Origin: Rhodobacterales bacterium
GTDB lineage: Bacteria > Pseudomonadota > Alphaproteobacteria > Rhodobacterales > Rhodobacteraceae
NCBI GenBank assembly: GCA_009992615.1
Contig: JAACVA010000232.1
Location: 1-11,544 of the forward strand
Reading direction: 5' to 3'
DNA: 11,544 nucleotides
The translations under genes were made by a program, and so were the position numbers. Every line of letters starts with the position of its first letter. Positions within the stretch are counted from its first letter, which is position 1. Shown here piece after piece: positions 1-5,857 of this stretch. The notes beneath the pieces were generated by a model. It was not told the origin of the DNA and did not search any database. It worked only from the letters and a program-made list of their open reading frames with translations.

Positions 1-1
1 C

Positions 2-820
2 CGCGATGAGGGGGCGGTTGTCGTCGCGGTGAATGGCAAGGCGATAGAACCGGGCGGCGAAGTGTTTGTCGATGATGGGCGCCTTGGCATGTCGCCCCGT
101 GGCACGCTGAACTTTGTGCCCGCCAAGGGGTGGCAGATGGAGCCGATCTGGCTGCCCGCGCCCGAGGCCGTGGTGGCGCGTTTGGTGGAAATCTCCACCT
201 CGGGCTATCAGAATTCGACGTTATGGGAACATCTGGGGTGGTCTTTGGCGCGGGTGCTGTTGGGCTTTGCCTGTGGCGCGCTGGTGGGAATACCCTTGGG
301 GTATGCCATGGGGCTGTCGGATTGGTTTCGCGGCTGGTTCGATCCAATTGTCGAATTCATGCGCCCTGTGCCGCCTCTTGCGCTGATTCCGCTTGTCATT
401 ATTTGGGCAGGGATTGGCGAAGCGGGCAAGATCATCCTGCTGTTTCTCGCCGCGCTCTGGATCATGACGATCGCTGCCCGCTCGGGGGTGTCGGGGGTGC
501 GCATTTCAAAGGTGCACGCCGCCTATTCCCTGGGGGCCAGCAAATGGCAAATCCTGCGCCATGTCATTGTGCCCAATTCCCTGCCGGATATTTTCACCGG
601 GGCGCGGGTGGCGATGGGCGTGTGCTGGGGCACCGTCGTTGCCGCAGAACTGGTGGCGGCCGAGAAGGGGGCGGGTATGATGATCATGGTGGCCTCAAAA
701 TTCCAGCTGACCGATATTGTGCTGATGGGGATCATCCTGATCGGCGTCATCGGCTATGGCATCGACATTCTTATGCGGATGGCCGAAAACCGGCTTGTGC
801 CCTGGAAAGGGAAGGGGTGA
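2..820 (+). CDS. tauC: Taurine/sulfonate-type ABC transporter permease (5' partial)
   Basis: Inner-membrane permease subunit of an ABC importer of the BPD_transp_1 (TauC/SsuC) family, which passes taurine or another sulfonate from a periplasmic binding protein across the membrane. Residues here are counted from a GTG at 29, but the frame stays open to the left edge, so the true start is outside the window. Hydrophobic segments lie near residues 73-95, 112-128, 134-151, 192-212 and 229-251. The cytoplasmic EAA loop that docks on the ATPase is at about 164-188 (AAYSLGASKWQ, then VPNSLPDI). The core, including LWEHL, RPVPPLA and the C-terminal VPWKGK, resembles E. coli TauC as I remember it. Unusual is a hydrophilic, beta-like stretch of at least 40 residues before the LPAPEAV segment, where E. 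coli TauC has a short linker. No tauA or tauB is visible, so the substrate is inferred; another sulfonate or nitrate/aliphatic-sulfonate permease is possible. Confidence 0.75.
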   Translation, partial: RDEGAVVVAVNGKAIEPGGEVFVDDGRLGMSPRGTLNFVPAKGWQMEPIWLPAPEAVVARLVEISTSGYQNSTLWEHLGWSLARVLLGFACGALVGIPLGYAMGLSDWFRGWFDPIVEFMRPVPPLALIPLVIIWAGIGEAGKIILLFLAALWIMTIAARSGVSGVRISKVHAAYSLGASKWQILRHVIVPNSLPDIFTGARVAMGVCWGTVVAAELVAAEKGAGMMIMVASKFQLTDIVLMGIILIGVIGYGIDILMRMAENRLVPWKGKG

Positions 821-874
821 GGCGCGCCCGGAAAAAGGTCTTGCAGACCTTTTTCAGCGCCGAACGCGCAGAGC
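820..874. repeat. 55-bp direct repeat, copy 1, with hairpin
   Basis: Identical to positions 891-945, at a period of 71 bp. Inside, 831-841 and 845-855 form a perfect 11-bp stem (gaaaaaggtct / agacctttttc) around a 3-nt loop (tgc). Flanking ggcgc (821-825) and gcgcc (857-861) could extend it as an interrupted outer stem. Because the stem has A5 on one side and T5 on the other, it reads as a possible bidirectional terminator between the convergent tauC-like gene and the cyd operon. The copy begins on the last base of the tauC-like stop codon. It looks like a dispersed REP-type intergenic element, but only these two copies are visible. Confidence 0.85.
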
Positions 875-890
875 GCCGGGCCGAACAGGC

Positions 891-945
891 AGGCGCGCCC
901 GGAAAAAGGTCTTGCAGACCTTTTTCAGCGCCGAACGCGCAGAGC
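891..945. repeat. 55-bp direct repeat, copy 2, with hairpin
   Basis: Exact second copy of 820-874, separated by a 16-bp spacer. The same hairpin falls at 902-912 / 916-926. It lies 11 bp beyond the 3' end of the small oxidase gene (minus strand, ends at 957), so it is the first hairpin met by transcripts of the cydAB operon, while copy 1 is the first met by the tauC-like transcript. Confidence 0.85.
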
Positions 946-956
946 TGAATTGCGGT

Positions 957-1049
957 TCAGCCGATAAAGCTGCGGATGATCAGGCCAACCACAGTCAACG
1001 CCGCGAATCCCAAGGCCCAATAGGCCGCAAACCAGGCGAGCCGCCGCAT
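957..1049 (-). CDS. Small single-span bd oxidase subunit (DUF2474/CydX-like), 30 aa
   Basis: A 30-residue protein starting MRRLAWFAAYW, with a positively charged N-terminus, one hydrophobic helix (about residues 5-26), an Arg and a short tail. Its ATG at 1049 overlaps the last base of the cydB stop codon (TAATG), and gagggg lies 8 nt upstream (1058-1063), so translation is coupled to cydB. Small one-helix proteins encoded right after cydB are known: CydX in E. coli and the DUF2474 family next to cyanide-insensitive oxidases in many alphaproteobacteria. CydX binds next to CydA and stabilises the haems. The assignment rests on position, size, topology and general resemblance to DUF2474. No family motif can be proved at this length. 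It is below usual gene-finder length limits. Confidence 0.75.
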   Translation of the reverse strand: MRRLAWFAAYWALGFAALTVVGLIIRSFIG

Positions 1050-2059
1050 TAGTGATACCCCTCGTTCGGATCAACCTTACCCCGGAACACCCAGTATGAA
1101 TAGGCGGTGTAGGCGAGGATCATCGGGATCAGCACCGCCGCCCCGACCAACACGAACAACAGCGACTTGTCCGGCGCCGCCGCATCCCAGATGGTCAGGG
1201 ACGGGGGCACGATATGGGGATAAAAGCTGACGCCGATTCCAATGAACGACAGCACGAAAATGCCAAGGGCCGACAGGAATGGCCAGGTGTCATGGCCCGA
1301 CCGCAGTCCGCTGAACATCAGCACCGCCAGCGCAAGGATCAGCGCCGGCACCAGAACGGTGAACGCTATCGTCCAACCCGAGAACCACCGCGACAGATAA
1401 ATCGGATCAAGAAACGGTGTGATCACGCTGACCGCACCAATCAGCGCCAGGGTTGCCACCGCCAGAGGCCGGGCCAGCCGTCGGGCGTGATCGTTCACGG
1501 AACCGGTGGTTTTCATCAACAACCATGTCGCGCCCAGCAGGCCATACCCCATCACCACAGCAACCCCGACGAGCATCGAAAATGGAGTCAGCCAATCCCA
1601 ATTTCCCCCGGCATAGGCGCGACCGTCCACCTCAATTCCCTGCACCAGGGCACCCAGAGCAACGCCTTGGGCAAAGGCGGCCAAGGTCGATCCGGCGAAA
1701 AACGCCTTGTCCCACCAATGTTGCCAGCGTTGTGTCCGCCAGCGATATTCAAATGCCACGCCACGGAAAATCAGCCCGATCAGCATGGCGATGATCGGCG
1801 CGTATAACGCGGGCATCACCACCGCATAGGCCAGCGGAAACACCGCAAACAGGCCCCCGCCGCCCAACACCAGCCATGTTTCGTTGCCATCCCACACCGG
1901 CGCCACGGAGTTCATCGCCAGATCCTTTTCTCGGGTTTCCTTGAGAAACGGGAACAGGATGCCGACCCCGAGGTCGAAGCCATCCAAAACGACATAGGCC
2001 AGAACGGCAAAGGCGATCAGCCCGGCCCAGATGAACGCAAGATCGAATTCCATCATCAT
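1049..2059 (-). CDS. cydB: Cytochrome bd-type ubiquinol oxidase subunit II
   Basis: Integral membrane subunit of the bd quinol oxidase, which pairs with CydA to reduce O2 to water using quinol. At 336 aa it has the length of the CioB/CydB family. Visible family hallmarks are the N-terminal helix ending DGFDLG (26-31) and WDGNETWLV (56-64), followed by further hydrophobic helices to about residue 325. It directly follows cydA: the cydA TAG abuts the first ATG. The start is uncertain because three ATGs are in tandem (2059, 2056, 2053). The ggag Shine-Dalgarno at 2063-2066 is 3, 6 and 9 nt from them, so the second or third is likelier than the first; the protein then begins MMEF or MEF. Its 3' end overlaps the start of the small subunit gene. 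Confidence 0.95.
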   Translation of the reverse strand: MMMEFDLAFIWAGLIAFAVLAYVVLDGFDLGVGILFPFLKETREKDLAMNSVAPVWDGNETWLVLGGGGLFAVFPLAYAVVMPALYAPIIAMLIGLIFRGVAFEYRWRTQRWQHWWDKAFFAGSTLAAFAQGVALGALVQGIEVDGRAYAGGNWDWLTPFSMLVGVAVVMGYGLLGATWLLMKTTGSVNDHARRLARPLAVATLALIGAVSVITPFLDPIYLSRWFSGWTIAFTVLVPALILALAVLMFSGLRSGHDTWPFLSALGIFVLSFIGIGVSFYPHIVPPSLTIWDAAAPDKSLLFVLVGAAVLIPMILAYTAYSYWVFRGKVDPNEGYH

Positions 2060-3466
2060 CTACTCCGCCGGATTGATTGTTTTGGCCATTCCGGCCGCCT
2101 GGGTGAGTCCCGCCGTGCGGATCGGCCCTTCGTTCAGCTTGCCCTTGGCGGTGTCCGCCGGGCGGCCCATGAGCCGGATCAGATAAAACGTGCCGGCGCC
2201 AAACACCGCAAAATAGACCACGATGAACGACAGCAGCGATGCCCCCACCGCCGACGCCTCAAGCGGCGAGGCGGATTGGGCCGTGGTCAGCAGACCATAG
2301 ACAGTATAGGGCTGGCGGCCAACCTCGGTGGTGATCCACCCGGCCAGAACGGCGACAAAACCCATCGGCCCCATCGCAATCGCAGCGCGGTGCAGCCATG
2401 GCGACACGTACAGCCGCCCGCGATACCGTTGCCAGACGCCGAACAACGCCAGACCCAGCATTGCCATTCCCAGCCCCACCATCACCCGGAACGACCAGAA
2501 TACGATTGCCACCGGTGGTTCCAGCTCATCCGGAATGGTATCCAACCCGTCCAGCGGCGCGTTCAGGTCATGCTTCAGGATCAGCGAGCTGAGCTTGGGG
2601 ATTTGGATCGCATAATCGATGCGCTTTTCCTCGGGGTTGGGAATGCCGAACAGGATCAGCGGCGCGCCGTCGGGGTGACTGTCGTAATGCCCCTCCATCG
2701 CCATCACCTTCGCTGGCTGGTGTTCCAGCGTGTTGATGCCGTGGAAATCCCCGGCGACAATCTGCAACGGCGCGGTGATCAGCACCATCCACATCGCCAT
2801 GGAAAACATCAGCCGCGCGCTTTTGCTGGTGCTGTCGCGCAGCAAGTGCCAGGCGCCCACTCCCCCGACCACCAGCGCGGTGGTCAGATAGGCCGCCAGC
2901 ACCATGTGCGTCAGCCGATAGGGAAAGGACGGGTTGAACACGATTGCCCACCAATCCTCGGGCACAAACTGTCCCACGTCGTTGATCGCGTAACCGGCCG
3001 GTGTCTGCATCCAGCTGTTCACCGACAAGATCCAGGTGGCTGACATCAGCGTGCCGATCGCCACCATCAATGTCGCAAAAAAGTGCAGCCCCGGCCCCAC
3101 CCGTTCACGCCCGAACAGCATTACGCCGAGAAACCCCGCCTCAAGGAAGAAGGCGCTCAGCACCTCATAGGCCATGAGAGGACCAAGTACCGGTCCGGTC
3201 TTGTCGGAAAAAACGCTCCAATTCGTACCGAACTGATAGGACATGACAATGCCCGACACGACGCCCATGCCGAAGGCAACGGCAAAGATCTTTTTCCAGA
3301 ACAGAAAGACCTTCAGATAGATGTCTTTCCCGGAGATCAGATGCAGCCCGTTCAAGACCGCAAGGTAACTGGCAAGGCCAATGGAAAAGGCCGGAAAGAT
3401 GATGTGAAAGCTGACAGTGAACGCAAATTGAAAGCGTGCAAGGTCGAGGGCTTCGATTCCGAACAT
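2060..3466 (-). CDS. cydA: Cytochrome bd-type ubiquinol oxidase subunit I (short Q-loop, CIO type)
   Basis: Catalytic subunit that oxidises quinol and carries haems b558, b595 and the d-site haem. Numbering below is for the longer reading from an ATG at 3472. His23 (SFHIIFP), His189 (RLTHMVLA) and Met331 (SFRVMVG) match the haem ligands His19, His186 and Met393 of E. coli CydA. Glu103 and Glu111 match Glu99 and Glu107 of the proton path. Lys255 and Glu260 match the quinol-loop pair, and GRQPY (385-389) matches the conserved GRQP. The protein is about 470 aa, shorter than E. coli CydA (522), consistent with the short Q-loop of cyanide-insensitive oxidases. I chose the ATG at 3466 because aggag (3474-3478) is 7 nt from it but only 1 nt from the ATG at 3472; the protein then begins MFGIEALDLARFQF. 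cydDC is not nearby. Confidence 0.96.
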   Translation of the reverse strand: MFGIEALDLARFQFAFTVSFHIIFPAFSIGLASYLAVLNGLHLISGKDIYLKVFLFWKKIFAVAFGMGVVSGIVMSYQFGTNWSVFSDKTGPVLGPLMAYEVLSAFFLEAGFLGVMLFGRERVGPGLHFFATLMVAIGTLMSATWILSVNSWMQTPAGYAINDVGQFVPEDWWAIVFNPSFPYRLTHMVLAAYLTTALVVGGVGAWHLLRDSTSKSARLMFSMAMWMVLITAPLQIVAGDFHGINTLEHQPAKVMAMEGHYDSHPDGAPLILFGIPNPEEKRIDYAIQIPKLSSLILKHDLNAPLDGLDTIPDELEPPVAIVFWSFRVMVGLGMAMLGLALFGVWQRYRGRLYVSPWLHRAAIAMGPMGFVAVLAGWITTEVGRQPYTVYGLLTTAQSASPLEASAVGASLLSFIVVYFAVFGAGTFYLIRLMGRPADTAKGKLNEGPIRTAGLTQAAGMAKTINPAE

Positions 3467-3589
3467 GATCATGCTCCTATATCACTGATGTGAAACATAG
3501 GTGGCTGTGGCGCGGGCGAAACGGCTGTGACGCGGTCCTGTTGTCGCAGGGGCGTGGTTTTCACGTCACGGCGACGGAATTCGATGCGA

Positions 3590-3731
3590 CCGAGCCGCGA
3601 ATCCACAGGCGGCGGGCAGCGGCTCTGGCTACACCGGGGAACCGGCGCGCCTTGCCCTTCTGCTCGGGGGCGGGTGTGTCGGCCCCTGTCTGCCAACAGG
3701 TGAGGGCGCCCCGCGAGAGGCGCCCTTTTTT
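3590..3731 (+). ncRNA. Putative structured small RNA ending in a Rho-independent terminator
   Basis: The 264-bp gap between cydA and ppaC has no convincing coding frame, yet ends in a strong plus-strand terminator while both flanking genes are on the minus strand. Upstream of the terminator are several hairpins: 3592-3598 with 3619-3625 (7 bp, gagccgc/gcggctc), CCGG-GGAA-CCGG at 3634-3645 with a GNRA-type loop, ggggc/gcccc at 3667-3671 and 3682-3686, and cctgt/acagg at 3685-3689 and 3696-3700. An alternative 9-bp pairing with two G-U pairs joins 3611-3619 to 3686-3694. I recognise no known RNA family; it does not show the motifs of SRP RNA, RNase P RNA or tmRNA. The 5' end is a guess and no clear promoter is visible. 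Part of the structure could instead belong to the cydA leader on the other strand. Confidence 0.4.
3703..3731 (+). terminator. Rho-independent terminator, plus strand, without an obvious gene
   Basis: An 8-bp stem, agggcgcc (3703-3710) with ggcgccct (3719-3726), has an 8-nt loop and runs into a T tract at 3726-3731. The T tract is on the plus strand only; on the minus strand the stem is followed by tcacctg, so it is a poor terminator for ppaC even though it begins 5 bp past the ppaC stop codon. Confidence 0.8.
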
Positions 3732-3736
3732 ATAAG

Positions 3737-4660
3737 TTACAGCGCGAGGTTGGGGATGATCTGCTTTTTGCGGCTCATGATGCCGGGCAGCACAACCGTG
3801 TCGGCATCGCCACAGGCGGTCGCAAAGGATCTTTCGGCCAGCTGTTTCACCAGGGCATTGGGCACCAACAGCGTTGCCTCTTCGTTCAGAATGTCGACAA
3901 CAAACAGAAGAACCTGATCGACGCCATCCTCGGTTGCCACGGTCTGCATCGTTTTCATCAGGCTGTCCTTGCGGTCCAGAACCATCTTGGGCGATGTCGT
4001 TTCCAGGACCGAAATGCGAAACGTCTTGCCGCCCACGCCATATTCCTTGGAATCCATGCGCAGCAGTTCGGCATCGGAAAACCGCGACACGTCGGATTTG
4101 GCGGCGAACAGTTCTGCCGCATGACCGGGGATCGAAACGCCCAGATCGGCGGCCAGCTGCTCGGCCAGCGCGCGATCGTGGGCGGTTGTGGTGGGGCTGC
4201 GGAATTCCAGCGTGTCCGACAGGATGCAGGACAGCATCACACCCTTGATTGCTTCTGGCATCTTCGCGGCGTCGTCGCCCATCAGATCGTGCATGACGGT
4301 GGCGGTGCAGGCGAGGGGCCGGATGGTAATGTCGATCGGCCCCTTGGTTTCCAGGCCCCCGACCAGTTTGTGATGGTCGATAATCGCGGTTATCTCGGCG
4401 TTGTTGATGCCTTCGGGCAATTCGGCAGGGTTGTTGGTGTCGACGATCACCACGGGGGTGCCCGCTGGTACATCGGTGATGATCTGCGGCTTGTCGAGGT
4501 TCCAGTGGGCCAGCATGAAGGCGGCCTCGGTGTTGGGTTCGCCCAGAAGGCGCGGTTCAGCCGGATTGCCCAACACCTCTGTCATGTACCAGGCCCAGAT
4601 GAGGGGCGAGCCTGTGGAATCGGTGTCGGGCGATTTGTGCCCAAAGACGAGCGTCGTCAT
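3737..4660 (-). CDS. ppaC: Manganese-dependent inorganic pyrophosphatase (family II, DHH)
   Basis: Cytoplasmic enzyme that hydrolyses pyrophosphate to two phosphates and so pulls biosynthetic reactions forward. At 307 aa it matches family II enzymes such as B. subtilis PpaC (309 aa). The N-terminal DHH domain shows GHKSPDTDS with His8, Asp12 and Asp14, then Asp74 (VDTNN), DHH at 95-97 and Asp149 (LSDT): the full set of metal ligands. The C-terminal DHHA2 domain ends in SRKKQ (296-300), the phosphate-binding Arg-Lys motif. The ATG at 4660 is supported by aagga at 4668-4672, 7 nt upstream, and the protein begins just before the first metal motif. It is monocistronic with its own promoter (4696-4724). 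Many proteobacteria use the unrelated family I enzyme (Ppa); whether this genome also has one cannot be told here. Confidence 0.97.
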   Translation of the reverse strand: MTTLVFGHKSPDTDSTGSPLIWAWYMTEVLGNPAEPRLLGEPNTEAAFMLAHWNLDKPQIITDVPAGTPVVIVDTNNPAELPEGINNAEITAIIDHHKLVGGLETKGPIDITIRPLACTATVMHDLMGDDAAKMPEAIKGVMLSCILSDTLEFRSPTTTAHDRALAEQLAADLGVSIPGHAAELFAAKSDVSRFSDAELLRMDSKEYGVGGKTFRISVLETTSPKMVLDRKDSLMKTMQTVATEDGVDQVLLFVVDILNEEATLLVPNALVKQLAERSFATACGDADTVVLPGIMSRKKQIIPNLAL

Positions 4661-4695
4661 GTGGTGGTCCTTCGGATGATTGCAAAATTGAGCCG

Positions 4696-4724
4696 CTTAT
4701 AGGCGGGGTCACGCGCCGTGTCAC
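4696..4724 (-). promoter_or_regulatory. Sigma70-like promoter of ppaC
   Basis: On the minus strand, GTGACA (4719-4724) and TATAAG (4696-4701) are exactly 17 bp apart. They match five of six -35 bases and are close to the -10 consensus. This predicts a start near 4689 and a leader of about 30 nt. The gap to the divergent DUF2161 gene is only 94 bp, so both promoters must share it; no equally clear plus-strand promoter is visible. Confidence 0.6.
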
Positions 4725-4754
4725 CACCCCCGTTTTGCCGCTGACAATTGTGGC

Positions 4755-5453
4755 ATGTGGGGCTATGACCACGATATGTCCGCCCCTCGCGAAACCGAAT
4801 TGTACGACCCGGTCAAGACCTTCCTCGAAGGCCAGGGATACGAGGTGAAATCCGAGGTGGGGACCGTTGATGTGGTTGCCATGCGCGGAGACGAACCGCC
4901 GGTGATCGTGGAACTGAAAACCGGCTTTACCCTGACGCTGCTGCACCAGGGCATCGCGCGGCAAGGGTTGTGCGATGCTGTCTATCTGGCGGTGCCGCGT
5001 CCGAAGGGCGTGCAGGGGCTGCGGCAGTTGAAGGGCAATGTGGCGTTGTGTCGGCGTTTGGGTCTCGGGCTGATCACCGTCCGGCTGCGCGACGGGCATC
5101 TTGAGGTGCATTGCGACCCCGGCCCGTATCAGCCGCGCAAGTCGGGGCCACGTCTGGCCCGGCTGCTGCGGGAATTTGCACGGCGGGTGGGCGACCCCAA
5201 CACCGGGGGGGCCATGCGGGCAGGGCTGGTCACCGCCTATCGACAGGATGCAGTGCTGTGCGCCCGCCACTTGTCCGATCATGGCGCCAGCAAGGGGGCG
5301 GCGGTCGCGCGGGCCACCGGGGTTGTGCGGGCGACGGCAATGATGCGCGCCGATCATTATGGCTGGTTCGAACGGTTGGAACAGGGCATCTATGGCCTGA
5401 CGCCAAAGGGCCGCGCCGCGCTTGACGCCTTGCCGCACAGATTGAAGGAGTGA
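4755..5453 (+). CDS. DUF2161 family PD-(D/E)XK-like protein
   Basis: Uncharacterised protein, 232 aa, that I assign to DUF2161, a family annotated as putative PD-(D/E)XK-type phosphodiesterase. The N-terminal half has the restriction-endonuclease-like pattern: Glu34, Asp39 (GTVDVVA), then Glu53-x-Lys55 (VELKTG), which would bind a metal and cut a phosphodiester bond. Helices follow (HQGIARQGLCDAVYLAVPR). The C-terminal third (about 165-228) looks like a small winged-helix or DNA-binding module: KGAAVARATGV, RADHYGWFERL, then GIYGLTPKGRAAL. The substrate is unknown. The start is uncertain: ATG 4755 has no clear ribosome site, and ATG 4776 (MSAPRETELY) also fits, because the conserved region begins near ETELY. 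It sits 6 bp before the DUF2750 gene and probably forms an operon with it. Confidence 0.8.
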   Translation: MWGYDHDMSAPRETELYDPVKTFLEGQGYEVKSEVGTVDVVAMRGDEPPVIVELKTGFTLTLLHQGIARQGLCDAVYLAVPRPKGVQGLRQLKGNVALCRRLGLGLITVRLRDGHLEVHCDPGPYQPRKSGPRLARLLREFARRVGDPNTGGAMRAGLVTAYRQDAVLCARHLSDHGASKGAAVARATGVVRATAMMRADHYGWFERLEQGIYGLTPKGRAALDALPHRLKE

Positions 5454-5459
5454 ACTGGA

Positions 5460-5843
5460 ATGGACCCTGAACGCCTGTCGGCCCTGTTGTCGCTGGACCC
5501 TGAAGATCGCTATTGGCACACGGTCGACCGGGTGGCTGAAACCGGCGTGCTTTGGGCGCTGCATGGGCCCCAAGGGTGGTGCACGCCAGTGGCCCCCGAT
5601 GGTTTTGAATATCTTCCGCTCTGGCCGGATCGGGCGCTGGCGCAGCTTTTGGTCGATCTGTTGTTTCCGGGTCATACGCCCACTGCAATCACACTGGACG
5701 AATTTCGCGGCGACTGGATTGATGACCTCGAGCGGGACAATGTGCGCGTCGGCGTCTTTCCCGACAGTGAGGGCCTGTTCTGGGACACCGGCGCCTTTGC
5801 GCTGTACGATGCCATAGACGAGGCGCTGCAAACCCGGATATGA
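5460..5843 (+). CDS. DUF2750 domain protein
   Basis: Small soluble protein of 127 aa with no signal peptide or membrane segment. Residues about 15-102 fit DUF2750: RYWHTVDRVAETGVLWAL, GW at 39-40, YLPLWPDRALAQ (51-62), TPTAITLDEFRGDWIDDL (73-90) and VRVGVFP (95-101). The function of this family is unknown; the domain is acidic and resembles small immunity-like or regulatory proteins only in size, which is not evidence of that role. The start is supported by aaggag at 5445-5450, 9 nt upstream and inside the end of the DUF2161 gene, so the two are probably cotranscribed and translationally linked. Its stop lies 14 bp from the 3' end of the convergent diguanylate cyclase gene. Confidence 0.8.
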   Translation: MDPERLSALLSLDPEDRYWHTVDRVAETGVLWALHGPQGWCTPVAPDGFEYLPLWPDRALAQLLVDLLFPGHTPTAITLDEFRGDWIDDLERDNVRVGVFPDSEGLFWDTGAFALYDAIDEALQTRI

Positions 5844-5857
5844 ACGCCCGGCGCGAT

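Noticed and set aside
820..945. The two direct repeats as a minimal CRISPR array
   Set aside because: Only two units, a 55-bp unit with a 16-bp spacer, a long central palindrome and no cas genes; the geometry is wrong for CRISPR.
130..948. 272-codon plus-strand frame over the permease and the repeats
   Set aside because: It is an out-of-frame reading of the TauC-like gene, and its tail is simply the translated repeat.
3482..3493. TCAC-N4-GTGA inverted repeat just upstream of cydA as an operator
   Set aside because: Only four-base arms, no extension, and not a match to an FNR (TTGAT-N4-ATCAA) or other oxygen-regulator site I know; likely chance.
3595..3660. Cobalamin-riboswitch-like words on the minus strand ahead of cydA (GGTTCCCCGGTG, then GCTGCCCGCCGCCTGTGG)
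   Set aside because: The order and spacing of the conserved B12 boxes do not match, the GCCACTG element is missing, and cydAB has no link to cobalamin.
3490..3735. Possible 81-codon plus-strand gene in the cydA-ppaC gap
   Set aside because: No ribosome site, an Arg/Ala-rich composition, and the frame runs through the terminator hairpin to its T tract. A non-coding RNA explains the terminator better.
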